Of a DNA stretch of 64,000 bases, positions 36,340-48,358 are shown piece by piece. A model generated the notes under the pieces. The model had not been told where the DNA came from. It did not search any database and saw only the letters and a program-made list of their open reading frames with translations. Positions within the stretch are counted from its first letter, which is position 1; each line of letters opens with the position of its first letter. The stretch spans positions 192,333,620 to 192,397,619 of the forward strand of contig CM047805.1 in assembly GCA_026214975.1 (NCBI GenBank). The letters run 5' to 3'. The position numbers and the translations under genes were made by a program. Source of the stretch: Gentiana macrophylla. Its lineage: Eukaryota; Streptophyta; Magnoliopsida; Gentianales; Gentianaceae.

Positions 36340-39300
36340 AGCATAATTATAGACATCCTATTTCTTATGCATTGTTTGCGGTCTATCAAAATAAATAATG
36401 CATTGCACTGCCCGCAAGCTAGAGACACAAGACCAAATGTATATTGCGGTCGTTTAATCAACCAAACAGAAACAACGAGATGTTATGAGTCAGTAAGCTT
36501 CTAATAATATATCACCCATTCCTATCGAATCTTACCTATATGCAGAAGTAAAATCTTATCTTTGTACAATATTTTTCCTACTTCAGATTCTTGTCACACA
36601 CAAAAAAAAAACAATCTTGAAATCTCTCAAAATTGTACCTCAGAAACAGAATTCTCGGATTTCGTTTCTGAGGATAAACAATGCACGGGGCAGAAAGGGG
36701 GCAAAGAAAAAGCTACACTCAAGCTTCCAGACCCAATTCTGAGGATAAACAATTTTCCACTGAGCCGCGACGAGAATACTCCAAAGGGCTTTTATAAAAA
36801 CAAACTTAAACCATAAAATCAAGTTTTTACCTTCAAAGATGGTGACGAGGACAGAGTTAAAATTTCAAACTCACGGCCTTGGATGGTTCTGCTAACATCT
36901 TCATTACGGCACAGCACAAATGCTGGTTCTCTGCATTTGAAAAAAAAAATATATATATATATATATATATTCTTGCCATGAGCCCATGACTAGAAGAAAT
37001 TTTTTTATTTTTTGTTACAGAACAAGGTTAAAGGAGTAGAAAACGGAAAGGTCGCATCTAAACTCTTAAGGTTTTCCCACTAGCAGGTTTCGTTACAATA
37101 TATTATACCTCAAAAAGCACAGGAACACAGTTTCAGGAAAGGCACTAAATAAATAACCAGATTATACCTGTCATATTTCTCTTTTGCTACCATTAATGAC
37201 CTAAGGCTCCTTACAACAGAATCAACCAAGCTCATCTCAGCTTCAATTCCTTCATTAGACCAGCCCTGCAAAGGAATAGTGAGGCCAAACAGTTACATAA
37301 GTTATAAATATCATTCCATTGTTGTATAGCATTTTGAAAACATGAACCTAAAGACTTCACAGAGCAGAAAGATACATGTAAGCCTAATGCAACTAGCTAT
37401 AAAATATAACTACTTTTTGATGTTCAACGGCTTCAATCAACAGGAATACGTACAGAACCAGCAACTCACCTCTTAAAAAGAAAAATGAATCTATCATATG
37501 AGACATAATATACAACATAGGATTATAGGAATAAAACCTCAATATAGACCAACAACTGACAAAAAAATGCAGACATGTTCTTTGCAAGCTGTGAACGTCA
37601 CTACTATGCAAAAGACATCAAATATACTATTTTACTAATAAAAAACTAAATCTGTATAATAAACTTGGGGAGAAAGAAAAAGACATTTCAAACATTTCAG
37701 CTTATCATGAATGCACATACATGAAGAATATTCACCTAAAATCAGTGCAACTTTAAGACAAGCAATCAATCAAAGAACCCTCACCTCTACAGTTGAGGGA
37801 TAGTCACACAGCATTATGGATTCCTTTTGTGACTTGTCATTTGCAGCAGGAAGACGCTGCCACAGCTCTTCTGTCACAAATGGCATAAAAGGATGAAGTA
37901 AACGTAATCCATTTTCCAAACACAACCACAATGTGTCCTGGGCATATTTTTTCTCCGACGTGAAATTTGTAGCGCTGGTAGCGAAATAAGGCTTTATTAC
38001 TTCAATAAATACATCACACAGTTGAGAGAGCCACCATGAGTACACAGCTGTGCTCGCATCTGAAAACTCATAGGACTCGAGGGACAACACTGTTTTAGAT
38101 GTAGCTTTGTTCAAAACTGAGAGAATCCACTGGCAGCTAAATGGCAAGTCACCAGGAACTACACCCGCTGGAGGAGTGTAGTCGTCTCCAAGTTTGCCCA
38201 TGGCAAACCTTACAGCATTCCACAGTTTGTTACACCATTGACGATACCCAACCACTCTCTTGATATCAAGGTTAATTTTATCAGACTGAAAGGAGAAACA
38301 AATGAAGACATTAATAATCGCCATTGAAAGTTAAAGAATGTTTCAAGGTAAAACGATAGTAAGAACTATGAACCACTCTCTTGATATCAAGGTTAATTTT
38401 ATCAGACTGAAAGGAGAAACAAATGAAGACATTAATAGCCATTGGAAGCAAATGAATGTTTCAAGGTAAAACGATGGTAAGAACTATGAACCTGAGCAGT
38501 GTATGAGACTAGAGAAAAACGAAGAGCGTCTGCTCCACATTCAGGAATGCCGTTGGGGAAATCCTTCACCTGCCCTTCTCTTGCAGCCTTCAGCTCATTG
38601 GGGTCCAAGTTACCCTCTTCTAGTCTCTTCTGAAGGCCTTCCAGGGAGATTCCCGTAATGACTTCAAGAGGATCAATAACATTTCCCAATGACTTCGACA
38701 TCTTGCGGCCATGCGCATCTCTTATCATAGGGTGCAAGTAAACCTATAAAACATGACAAAATTATACACGAGAGTTTCCAGAAATTTTAAGAAAAACTGC
38801 AAGAGCATTTGCCCTTCGAGTTGATGCGTGAAAATTCGTGTCAATGCGTCATCCTGGTTGTTAATTGTTATCATAATAATAAGATTAAAAAAAACAAATT
38901 CAGCAGACATTTCACATGCCTTTTCCAGGAATGATACTGTAATTACATTTGCAGAAAAGATCAACAGATTCAGGGCACACTACGACCAGAAAGTCAATTA
39001 CTAACGCGATATGGTTCTTTTCTAGTTTTTTTAACTATCCAATTTCATTCAGAATCTTTAATATATATTTCCAAAGAAAAAACTTCCAAAATTACAAAAT
39101 CAAATAGCAAAAGACAACTCCTTTACAAGTTTTGGTAGCCTAATAAACAGTGTTGTTCTTCCTTGCTTTCCTCCAGTTCCCCTCATAATACTGTAGAAAT
39201 CAAGACAAGTATTGAGGAGAAAAAGAGTTTATTGATGGAAGAATACTTGGTAGTTACAACTACAAGAGTAAAAGACATTAAATAGGACTGAGAAAGTCCT

Positions 39301-42300
39301 AATACTGCAAAAAGCAGTCCCAACGGCTAATGTACAGTGCTCCAATGGCTAGTGTACAGAAAAAACAGCTAAACAGCTCTGGTAATTACCATAGAGCAAA
39401 AGGGGTAAAAAAAAACAGGACCTAATTAGAATAAAATAAGATAATATGAACTAAATTAGGACACTAATTTCTACAAATACCTCCAGTTAGTTATAATTTT
39501 TTTTCTTCTGACACACTACAGCGCTTGCAAATGATGCATAATTCACAACACTCATTTCCTCTCTTTTTTAAAACAAGTAGACATTACTCACCTTTCTGAA
39601 AGGTACATCACCACCCAGCTTCATGCCCATCATTACCATGCGTGCCACCCAGAAAAAGAGAATGTCGTGGCCAGTCTCAAGAACAGAAGTAGGATAAAAT
39701 GCCTTAAAATCCTCGGTATCATCTGGCCACCCCAATACAGATAGTGGGAAAAGGCCAGAAGAGAACCATGTATCCAGCACATCAGGATCCTGAGTCAACT
39801 GAAGCTTCTTTCCCGGGAACAAGCGGCTAGCCTTGTCCTGAGCCTCTTTCTCATTCCTGGCCACCACCCAGCGGCTATTTAAAGAACCGATTTCCTTTTG
39901 TTCATCTTCATCTAGACCCACATACCATGCAGGAATTTGATGGCCCCACCAAAGCTGCCTTGAGATGCACCAATCAAGAATATTGTCAAGCCATCTGCAA
40001 TGTGCAATAAATACGGAATTAGTGATAGGAACTAGAGAGCTCGCTATCTAACAGACAGATTATATTGATACCTTTTCCATTCAGCAGCATACTGCTTGGG
40101 GATAATTTCAATTTTTCTGTTGCTATCATCCATTACAGCCCCAAGAGCTTCCTTGGCTATGTCTTCACATTTGACATACCACTGTGGCCTTATAAGGGGC
40201 TCAACAACGTCATTGCTTCTTGAGCAAACACCAAGGCGCATCTCATTATTTTTGGAACCACGAAAGAGCCCCTAGCATTAAAAATGAAAGAAATATCATT
40301 ATCTAATGAAAGCTAATATGGGTATCAAGAGTGACGCCTAGATGAGAAACTTCGTCCACCACGAACTCTCAAAGATGACAGTGAGCATGGTATACCTTGA
40401 TATAAGGATGTACCGTATTCACATTTTTTTTTTGTGTATGAGACTGTGTAGTGGTGGTGGGGGTGGGGGGGAGTACAGTGGGAGAAAGATTAAAAAACTT
40501 AGCAAACTAATTTATTTTTATTTATTTTTTTAAGAACTTAGCAAACTAATTCAAAGAGGTAAAAATACCTTTTCCTTCAGAGCCTCAGTCACAGCCACAC
40601 GAGCTTCAAATCGCAACATTCCAGAAAATTCTGGCCCTCCATTGCTATTTATTTTCCCATCATCAGTGAAAATATTGATGAAGTCAAGATTGTGGCGCTT
40701 CCCAACACCGAAATCATTAGGATCATGGGCAGGGGTTATCTGAAAGATAAAGGAGCCAAGTTATGCCAACATCGACCTCTCTAGATCATTAAATAGTTTT
40801 CTAGGGTACAGCATACACACCTTAACAGCACCAGTTCCGAAATTCATGTCAACAAGGATAGAATCACATATTATAGGAAGTTTGCGCTGATTAAATGGAT
40901 GAATCGCAACTTTTCCGTGAAGGTGTTTATAGCGTTGATCATCAGGATGTATGGCAATGGCTGTATCCCCTAACATGGTCTCAATTCTTGTCGTTGCTAC
41001 AACAATCTCACCCAGATCATCTTCAAGAGGATATGCGAAGATGTCAAAACCCGAACTCTACGGGGTTTTCGTGATTAGGACCCCATGAAGCGTTTTCTCT
41101 TTCAAATCTATGTGTTCCACCTCACGAAAACATACGCAGATGGTATAAGTAATAGATGGACCTTCTCGAACAATAAATATTAGCATGATTGCCATTACTC
41201 ACCTCTATATCAGATATGGCTGTCCGGAGTACGCAATCCCAATTCACCAGCCGGAGATCCCTGATTAGATAAAAAGTAGGAAATACAGAATATCAAGTTG
41301 TGAAGATGCATGGAGAATTCCCACGCGACTGGTGGGATCTAAGAAAGAATGACTAAAAAGATGTATAGAATACCTGTATATGAGACCTTCATCATGCAGC
41401 CTAACAAAAGCTTCAGTCACAGCTCTTGAACGTTTCTCATCCATGGTGAAGCACTGTAGGAGATGAATATGAAGATGCAAGAAGGGAATCCTCAATTAAT
41501 TTATGCTACAACACAAACCACAAACATGAAAAGTGAAGAAATAGATACACTATTCAATTCTAACCTCGCGTGACCAATCTAGAGAAGCACCTAGACGCCG
41601 TAATTGTTTCAGTATAGTCCCCCCATACTGCTCCTTCCATTTCCATACCTATAATTCAAATCAACTTCATATATTAAGCACATTCCGTGTAGTTGATGAA
41701 AGTTAGAACTCATAGACAGGAAGGGAAAAAAGGTCGGTGCTAATCCAAACTTATTAGAATTGAAACATTGCGAAGTGATTAGGATGGTAAAATTAGATAC
41801 AGAAATGGAACTCACTTCATTGATAAATTCCTGCCGGCTAAAATCATGTCTAGACTTGTTGCACTCCCGCTTGAGCCTCTTCTCTACCACCACCTGTGAA
41901 AGATATAGACAACAGATTGGGATACTGTAAGTCCGAAATATAGGTCATATACATCTCCACGAAGTAGCAAGACTAAAGCACAAAGACAGCAGTACATATT
42001 ACAGATGATAATTGGATTTTAAGGAAATCGTTCCTTGCTAGCCAGCTTCGGACCCAGCCTGGACATAGTAACAGATGGATTTCGGGTTTTGATGTACTAA
42101 CATTTAGCTAATTATGGAACTGATCAACATACAAGTTTCAGAACCACCTCCATGTTTGATAAAAGTGAGATAAATCAAATAAAATAAACTCTGCAATTAA
42201 AGCGAAACATGTAACCTGTGTTGCGATCCCAGCATGATCCATCCCAGGAACCCACAGGACATTGTATCCAGACATTCTACGCCAGCGAATAATTGTATCC

Positions 42301-43765
42301 TGCAAGAGACTTCTTTAGAATAACCAAACAATAATTACGTATGAGAACCCAAAAAATAAAAAAAACGATAATGACCTGAATGGCAGCAGTAAGTGCATGG
42401 CCTATGTGTAGAGCTCCAGTGACATTTGGCGGAGGCAAGACCTGCAAGTACATGCAAAACGATTGATAGGTGCATTTCCAAGATGGTTAATTGTATGATA
42501 GCACCCTGTATGCTTAAGATCCAACCCCCAAGATTTTCAGACCATTGAACTAACAGAACCATAAAAGTACCAGATTTTTGCAACAAATAATAGGAGATAG
42601 GAGAGAGTGCTCACGATAACAAAAGAGGGCTTTGAGCTGCTTGAATCTGCACTGAAGAAGTTGGACTTCTCCCACCATGCATACCACCTAAATCAGTAAT
42701 CGCAACATATTACGTCAGAAAATGGGCGAGCCAAAGATATATAGATCGTCCAATTTCATCCAATTTTATCAATACCAATTCAGACTCACGATTTTTCAAC
42801 AGAAACTGGATCATAAGCTTTTGCCATTTTGGTAGACATTTGCTTCTTTGCACCCTGGGGCGTTTCTGGATCAATATAATCTGCTGGGTTATCGTTGTCA
42901 TCTCTTTTAATGTTTTTCTTCTTTGACGTCTTAACAGCATTAGCTGGCTCCGATGCCTAAATCAAGTCATAGATAACTAAGCATGAAGGACATAAACAAG
43001 CAAAAAATGCACTCCACATCACAAGCATGAACCATGAAGAGTTGGGAACAAGTAGCATCCATTAAAATCACCTAGAATACCTGTTGTTTGGCTGCTTCTG
43101 CTTTTAGCGCAGCTTTGTTCTTTTTTTGCTCTTTTTCTTTTGCCTAAAACATAACCAAGTTGGAAAATTAGTAAGCCAGTAGGAAAACAAAAGAACAAGC
43201 TCACAGCTTTGATCAACCAGTAAAGACGATATTTTTAAGTGTGAGGATACAATATATAACGTAAATGAGGATAAACAGCATCTCATAGCACAAAACTCTT
43301 CTCACCGGCATTGCAAAAAATATATTTTTTTACAATAGACATACAAAACAAGTAGAAACTGAACATGGTTCCTAGAGACACAAAACATAGTGGCGGCTCA
43401 AACCTTCTCTTCTTTATTCTTCTTCCTTTGCTCTTCAGGGGTCAATTGATTCGCTTCCGATGATGCGCCGACCTGATTAAAATTGTAGGCCACACAAGTG
43501 TCACTCACAGGAAAAGAAACATGCGCTCACGTAAATCATCGTTGAAGAGCACGAAGAAAAAAAAAAAGAAATTACGGCATTCACGACCAAATATTACCTC
43601 CGCCTTGTTGGTTCCCTGATCATTTGTTGGTTCAGCGTTCACCATTGTGGGTTTGGAAACGGAGCAGAAACGGGGTAGTGTGAACTGAGGGACGGTCTTG
43701 AATAAGTTGCCTTTGTTTAGAGAGTTGGTTAGGGCTAATCTAGAAATAGAAGCTGCACGGAGCAT
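35298..43765 (-). CDS. TWN2: Valyl-tRNA synthetase, dual-targeted type
   Basis: Class I synthetase charging tRNA-Val. Twenty-one exons (minus, 5' to 3'): 43765-43598, 43472-43404, 43143-43081, 42956-42790, 42687-42615, 42441-42376, 42299-42216, 41893-41816, 41648-41565, 41453-41374, 41260-41203, 41120-40821, 40739-40569, 40271-40072, 39994-39592, 38743-38492, 38285-37785, 37265-37168, 36930-36831, 36200-36055, 35469-35298. All have GT-AG sites and matched phases; total 3333 nt, about 1110 residues, close to the Arabidopsis homologue. HIGH motif is [13 protein letters not shown] (His192-His195); KMSKS follows [11 protein letters not shown] (about 702). A Lys-rich N-terminal extension and a C-terminal coiled coil (ending [10 protein letters not shown]) frame the catalytic and anticodon-binding parts. 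The first 40 residues resemble a mitochondrial presequence, and a second ATG gives a cytosolic form. Exon 12 has an in-frame TAG from clustered one-base deficits, the only lesion. Confidence 0.93.
36312..36339. repeat. (GA)14 microsatellite in synthetase intron
   Basis: A pure run of GA dinucleotides in the intron between exons 19 and 20 of the synthetase gene. Confidence 0.95.
36950..36970. repeat. (AT)n microsatellite in synthetase intron
   Basis: About ten AT units preceded by an A run, just upstream (in transcription) of the exon 19 acceptor. Confidence 0.9.
38250..38491. repeat. 121 bp tandem duplication spanning a synthetase exon start
   Basis: Copy 1 is 38250-38370, copy 2 is 38371-38491. 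Copy 1 contains the true acceptor and first 36 bases of exon 17 ([12 protein letters not shown]). Copy 2, met first by the spliceosome, repeats that acceptor and those bases inside the intron. Copies differ by a few bases (for example AATAATCGCCATTG against AATAGCCATTG). Confidence 0.92.
39192..39475. mobile_element. Solo LTR in synthetase intron, related to copia 1
   Basis: 284 bp block starting TGTAGAAATCAAG and ending TTTCTACA with exact 5 bp target duplications AATAC (39187-39191 and 39476-39480). It holds two modules (CCCAACGGCTAATGTACAGTG and CCAATGGCTAGTGTACAG) matching the paired CCAACGGCTATGAACAGTG modules of the copia 1 LTR, in the same order, so both belong to one LTR superfamily. 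It lies between synthetase exons 15 and 16. Confidence 0.88.
40821..41120 (-). other. Synthetase exon 12 with clustered one-base deficits
   Basis: Reading in frame from [10 protein letters not shown] meets a TAG after TKTP, then resumes as [20 protein letters not shown]. The intervening bases make sense in a shifted frame (NHENPVEFG, a conserved synthetase stretch). Three single-base deficits within about 65 bases (about 41025-41090) would explain it and together restore frame. They lie in or near runs of identical bases (GGGG, TTTT, TCTT), which favours consensus sequencing error over inactivation. Confidence 0.75.
43643..43645 (-). promoter_or_regulatory. Second in-frame start codon of valyl-tRNA synthetase
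   Basis: ATG at 43645 (MVNAEPTND) lies 40 codons after the first ATG (43765). The 40 residues between are rich in Arg, Ser, Leu and Ala with no acidic residue ([19 protein letters not shown]), as in mitochondrial presequences. Two starts giving organellar and cytosolic forms are established for plant synthetases; use here is inferred. Confidence 0.65.
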
Positions 43766-44138
43766 CAAAGGTATGGTGGTGACATTGCAGAGAGGAGCCG
43801 ATAATGAGGGTTTAGGCGGGGGCGATGATATCCTCTGCTGTAGGATTTGCTGTGGTATGTCTTGTGTGAAGGGCAAAAGAGAAAACGACGTCGTTAATAA
43901 AAAGGGTATTCATTTAAATGACCTCGCGAGAATGGAGTTTTGCGTAAATGACCTTTGACCAAAAGGGAAGGATAAATGATGGTGAAAGTTCTAAAATACC
44001 CCTAAATTCAAACTCATTTCATTTTCCCGCCCTTCCAAATTCAGATTTAACAACCCATCTCCTTCACATTTTTAAACAACCTATATTCTTCCTCCACTAA
44101 TTTTCTTCTCCACCATCTTCTTCTTCAACATATCTTCC
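43766..44138 (-). promoter_or_regulatory. Upstream region of valyl-tRNA synthetase gene
   Basis: Short 5' region containing a stretch of in-frame codons without ATG before 43765 and then AT-rich sequence. No distinct promoter motif was recognised. A G-rich minisatellite begins about 370 bases upstream of the start codon. Confidence 0.35.
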
Positions 44139-44328
44139 GGCAGGTGGGGGTTCATGGGGGTTTTAGGGGTTCATGGGGGTTCATGGCGGGTTTAGGGTGG
44201 GTTTTCCGGCGGGTTTTGGGTGGGGGTTCAGGCGGGTTTAGGGTTTAGGGTGGGGGTTCATGGTGGGTTTAGGGTGGGGGTTCAGGCGGGTTTTGGGGTT
44301 TTCCGGCGGGATTTGGGGTTTTCCGGAG
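44139..44328. repeat. G-rich minisatellite
   Basis: About 190 bases made of GGGGGTTCATGG, GGCGGGTTTAGGG and GGTTTTCCGGCGGG units on the plus strand, with more than twenty runs of three or more G. Includes GGGTTTAGGGTTTAGGG, two copies of the plant telomere heptamer. Strong potential for G-quadruplex folding. Confidence 0.85.
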
Positions 44329-44544
44329 ACTTTACTCCAATACACTTGACCGTAAGACTGTCTCCAACGGAGACTTTACTTCCTCTCTAAATATTACATT
44401 TCAAGTATTTTACGGAAACTTGAAGATGCAGTGGGAAACTTTCTTCTTACTCTATCTGGAAAAATGTTATTCAGACATCTACATCTGGAGTCTCCTCTAA
44501 AGGGGAACAGTGGATCAATTTCCTTCCATTTTGTGTCGAACCAT

Positions 44545-44770
44545 GTACCATTTTGTTTTTATACCAGTGAACGCTGGAGGTCAGCGGTTCGATTCCCGTA
44601 ATGGGGTTGATTTCCGATTGATAACACCTTCCTTGGTCAGAGAGGTTTCAAAGCGGCCCATGTTGGAGCTACTAGGTTACTACGATTAACCTCTCCTCAC
44701 TTTCCTGTGGGATCGGGGGTGAGGGGACCCTTAATGGTAGGGTTTACCATTTTTTTTATACTAGTGAACG
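44545..44770 (+). mobile_element. SINE-like segment with tRNA B box
   Basis: GGTCAGCGGTTCGATTCCCG contains a perfect tRNA-type B box (GGTTCGATTCC), preceded by an A-box-like CCAGTGAACGC. No tRNA cloverleaf can be completed. The segment TACCATTTTGTTTTTATACC at about 44549 recurs as TACCATTTTTTTTATACTAG at about 44742, a direct repeat consistent with an imperfect target duplication or short tandem duplication. Likely a tRNA-derived SINE or fragment. Confidence 0.4.
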
Positions 44771-45574
44771 TGAGTCGTGCAAGGGGACCCAACATAAATC
44801 GTTACCAACGATAATACCAAAGAATGGATCCCCAACGTGAAATAAATCGGGTAAGCTTAAACCGTAATAAATTCAATGCACTAGACAAAGAGAGTGAGAG
44901 AAATATATCACATTCTCTCCAAGAGGTAGCTCTTTCTTAGAGACCTGAAAATTGTGAATCACCTCTCTTCCACCCCTATCAGGAGTTTTCATCTACAAAA
45001 TAAACTACAATATGATGTATCGGAGAACAATTTCATAAATCGATCACTTTAGCTTCGACTTTACGCAATGAACATTATAAAAAAATAATAAGCAGTCCAT
45101 AACTACACGGTCAAATCTCCCGGGACGCCTTAACTTCTTGATCATTAATATGCTTGAAAATGTGTTTCACTCGTTTTCTATACGACATTTCACTTTCCTA
45201 TCATTAATGAATACGTCATTGATCTCGTGTTCATTCATTTGTTGGAAAAAAAAACACTTGTCAAACGGTCTGAAGAATATAAAAAGTGATTTGGTATTCC
45301 GACGTCAATTTTAGTGACGTTTGTACTGCAAACGGTTCCACCGACGTTATGTTGTTCAAAATAATAAAAACATTTAATATGTTGTCCACGTGGTCACATG
45401 TGGGCACACCTTCTTGACGCGGATATTTGTTTGCCCTTATTTTTTTGTTGTATTTTATATATAAACATGACTCATCTTCCATAGTACACTACACAATAGA
45501 ACTTCAAATCCGTCGGTCTTTCCTTTTTTTCCCCCTTTTTAGCACAAACTACTAACGGCAGACGTTTGATTAAA

Positions 45575-47560
45575 AAAAATACGCGGTTTTATTCAATTGT
45601 TGTGCCGAAAGCGAATCGAAAATTTTCGGTTGATTGAAATTGAAAATTGAATCCGCACTATCTGTTGGAGGTAATAAAATATACCGTATCAAAATATACA
45701 CTTTGTTTCTGTTTATGTAATGGATAGTCAGAAAAAAAAAAAAATCGGTTTCTATATAACGCTAACCGAATTCCGGTTTTTACCGAAGGGAAAAAAACCG
45801 CTGTTAAAAAGGGAACAAAAAAATGAATCGTATCGAAATTTTAAAAAAGATACACGGTTTTATTCAATTGTTGTGCCGAAATCGAATCGAAAATTTTCGG
45901 TTGTTTCAAATTTTAAATTGAATCCGCACTGTCTGTTGGAGGTAATAAAAATAAACCGTATCGAAATAATATACACTTTGGTACGGTTTATGTAATGGAC
46001 AGTCGAACAAAAATATTCGGTTTCTATATAACGCTATCCGAAAATCCGTTTTTTACCGTAGGGAAAAAAACCGCTGTTATAAAAGGAATCGTATCGAAAT
46101 TAAAATAAATAAATAAAAACACGGTTTTATTCAATTGTTGTGCCGAAATCGAATCGAAAATTTTCGGTTGTTTGAAATTTAAAATTGAATCCGCACTGTC
46201 TATTGGAGGTAATGAAAATAAACTGTATCGAAATATAGACTTTGGTTCGGTTTATATAACGGAGAGGCGAACAAAAAAATTCGGTTTCTATACAACGCTA
46301 ACCGAGTTTCCGGTTTTTACCGAAGGGAAAAAAAAAACCCGCTGTTAAAAAAGGAAGAAAAAAAGAGAAAAGAATCGTATCCAAATTTATAAAAAAAAAT
46401 ACACGGTTTTATTCAATTGTTGTGCCGAAATCGAATCGAAAATTTTCGGTTGTTTGAAATTTAAAATTGAATCTGCACTGTCTATTGAAGGTAATAAAAA
46501 TAAACCGTATCGAAATAATAAACACTTTGGTTCGGTTTATGTAACGGATAGTCGAACAAAAAATTTTGGTTTCTATATAACGCTAACCGAAATTCCGGTT
46601 TTTACCGAAGGGAAAAAAAACCACAGTTAAAAAAGGGGGGAAAAAATGAATCGTACCGAAATTTAAATTAAAAAATAATACACGGTTTTATTCAATTTTG
46701 TGCCAATAAATCAAATTGAAAATTTTCGGTTGTTTGAAATTTAAAATGAATCCGCGACCGTTATCGCATTGGAGGTAATAAAATAAACCGTATCAAAATA
46801 TACACTTTGGTTTTGGTTTACGTAACGGAGAGTCGAACAAAGAAATTCGGTTTCTATCTTTATTTTTATTCGCCTTCCATGACGATATGGATTGATTTTA
46901 AATTCAAACAACAAAAATTTTGATTCGATTTCAAGATAACAATTGAATAAAACCGTGTATTTTTATAAATTTCGATACGATTCATTTTTTTCCTTTTTAA
47001 CAGCGCTTTTTTTTCTTCGGTAAAACCGAAAACTCGGTTAGCGTTGTATAGAAATAATAAACACTTTGGTTCGGTTTATGTAACGGATAGTTGAACAAAA
47101 AAATTCGGTTTCTATATAATGCTAAATGAAATTCCGGTTTTTACCGAAGGGAAAAAAAACCGTTGTTAAAAAAGGAAAAAAAAACTGAATCGTATCGAAA
47201 TTTTAAAAAAAAATACACGGTTTTATTCAATTTTTGTGCCGAAATCAAATCGAAAATTTCGGTTGTTTGAAATTTAAAATTGAATCCGCACTGTCTGTTG
47301 GAGGTAATAAAAATAAACCGTATCAAAATATACACTTTGGTTCGGTTTACGTAACGGAGAGTCGAACAAAGAAATTCGGTTTCTATACAACGCTAAGCGA
47401 CTTTCCGGTTTTTACCGAAGAAAAAAAAAACTGCTGTTAAAAAATGATAACAAAAATGAATCGTATCGAAATATACACACTTTGGTTCGGTTTATGTAAC
47501 GGAGAGTCGAAAAAACAAATCGGTTTCTATACAACGATAATCGAAATTACTCTTTTTACC
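45575..47560. repeat. Satellite-like array, about 275 bp units, with an inverted segment
   Basis: CACGGTTTTATTCAATTGTTG starts units at 45583, 45854, 46121, 46404, 46681 and 47218. Forward units are 267-283 bases and share AAAATTTTCGGTTG, GAATCCGCACTG, GGAGGTAATAAAA, CTTTGGTTCGGTTTA, AACGCTAACCGAA and CCGGTTTTTACCGAAGGG. Between 46865 and 47050 one segment runs in the opposite orientation, then the array resumes forward and fades by 47560. Only chance reading frames. Confidence 0.9.
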
Positions 47561-47698
47561 GGAAAAAAAAAAAACAAAACAAACAAATAAAATAAATTTA
47601 AAAAAAAGACAACATGCTGTTAAAGGAAAATAAAAAAAAATAAGAGGAGGCTGTCACGTGGCCTCATGTGGAGCTTACCTTAGCTTTTATAATAGATA

Positions 47699-47730
47699 CT
47701 AGTAAGATCAGGCATCGCGTCCAAGACGCG
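47699..47730 (-). mobile_element. Possible Helitron 3' terminus
   Basis: On the minus strand a short hairpin (CGCGTC-TTG-GACGCG) is followed after 13 bases by CTAG and then T. Helitrons end with a hairpin shortly before CTRR and insert between A and T. The spacing is slightly long; the element would extend to the right. No 5' TC end found. Confidence 0.4.
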
Positions 47731-48358
47731 CTAGCATCTTATATGATTTTAACTATTATTAAGTTGCATACATGAATTATGAAGTTAAATACTATTTTTG
47801 TTAAAGAAGAATAGAAAAGAGTGTGTGTGAATATGCCACATCCCAGTAAATGTGCAATCCTATTAGAGAATGATTGTATAACATCATACAATCTGACTAC
47901 ACATAATATAGTAAATGATGAAATTAATGCCCCAAAGTTAATACACATAGCATTCCGATGTCAATCATTTCACACAATGACAATAAGGCAATTGTTTTAG
48001 CCATGCCTACATCTAGGATAGGGTTGTATTATAGTGTGGTCTTACACGTTAATTTTTTAGATAGGAACGAGCACATTACGTGTTAAATTTTCTTAAAACT
48101 TATATTACATGGAAAAATCAAATTAAGATTTGACAATGACAAAATCAATGAATAATTATACAATTTGTAGTAGTATCTTTATTTTATTTTTGTGAATATT
48201 GACCATGAGATTGCACTGAAACAAGCATTATTGGTGAGAGTGCCCATGCTAAATATTTTAACTTATCAAATGGCGAAAGAATTATTAAGTAAAATAATGT
48301 GTAACTAAAATATCATTCCGTTAAGGATGAAATTTAGCCCCTCATACATATATATATA

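Noticed and set aside
44575..44610. A tRNA gene at the GGTTCGATTCC box
   Set aside because: No acceptor, anticodon or D arm can be paired; better explained as a SINE head.
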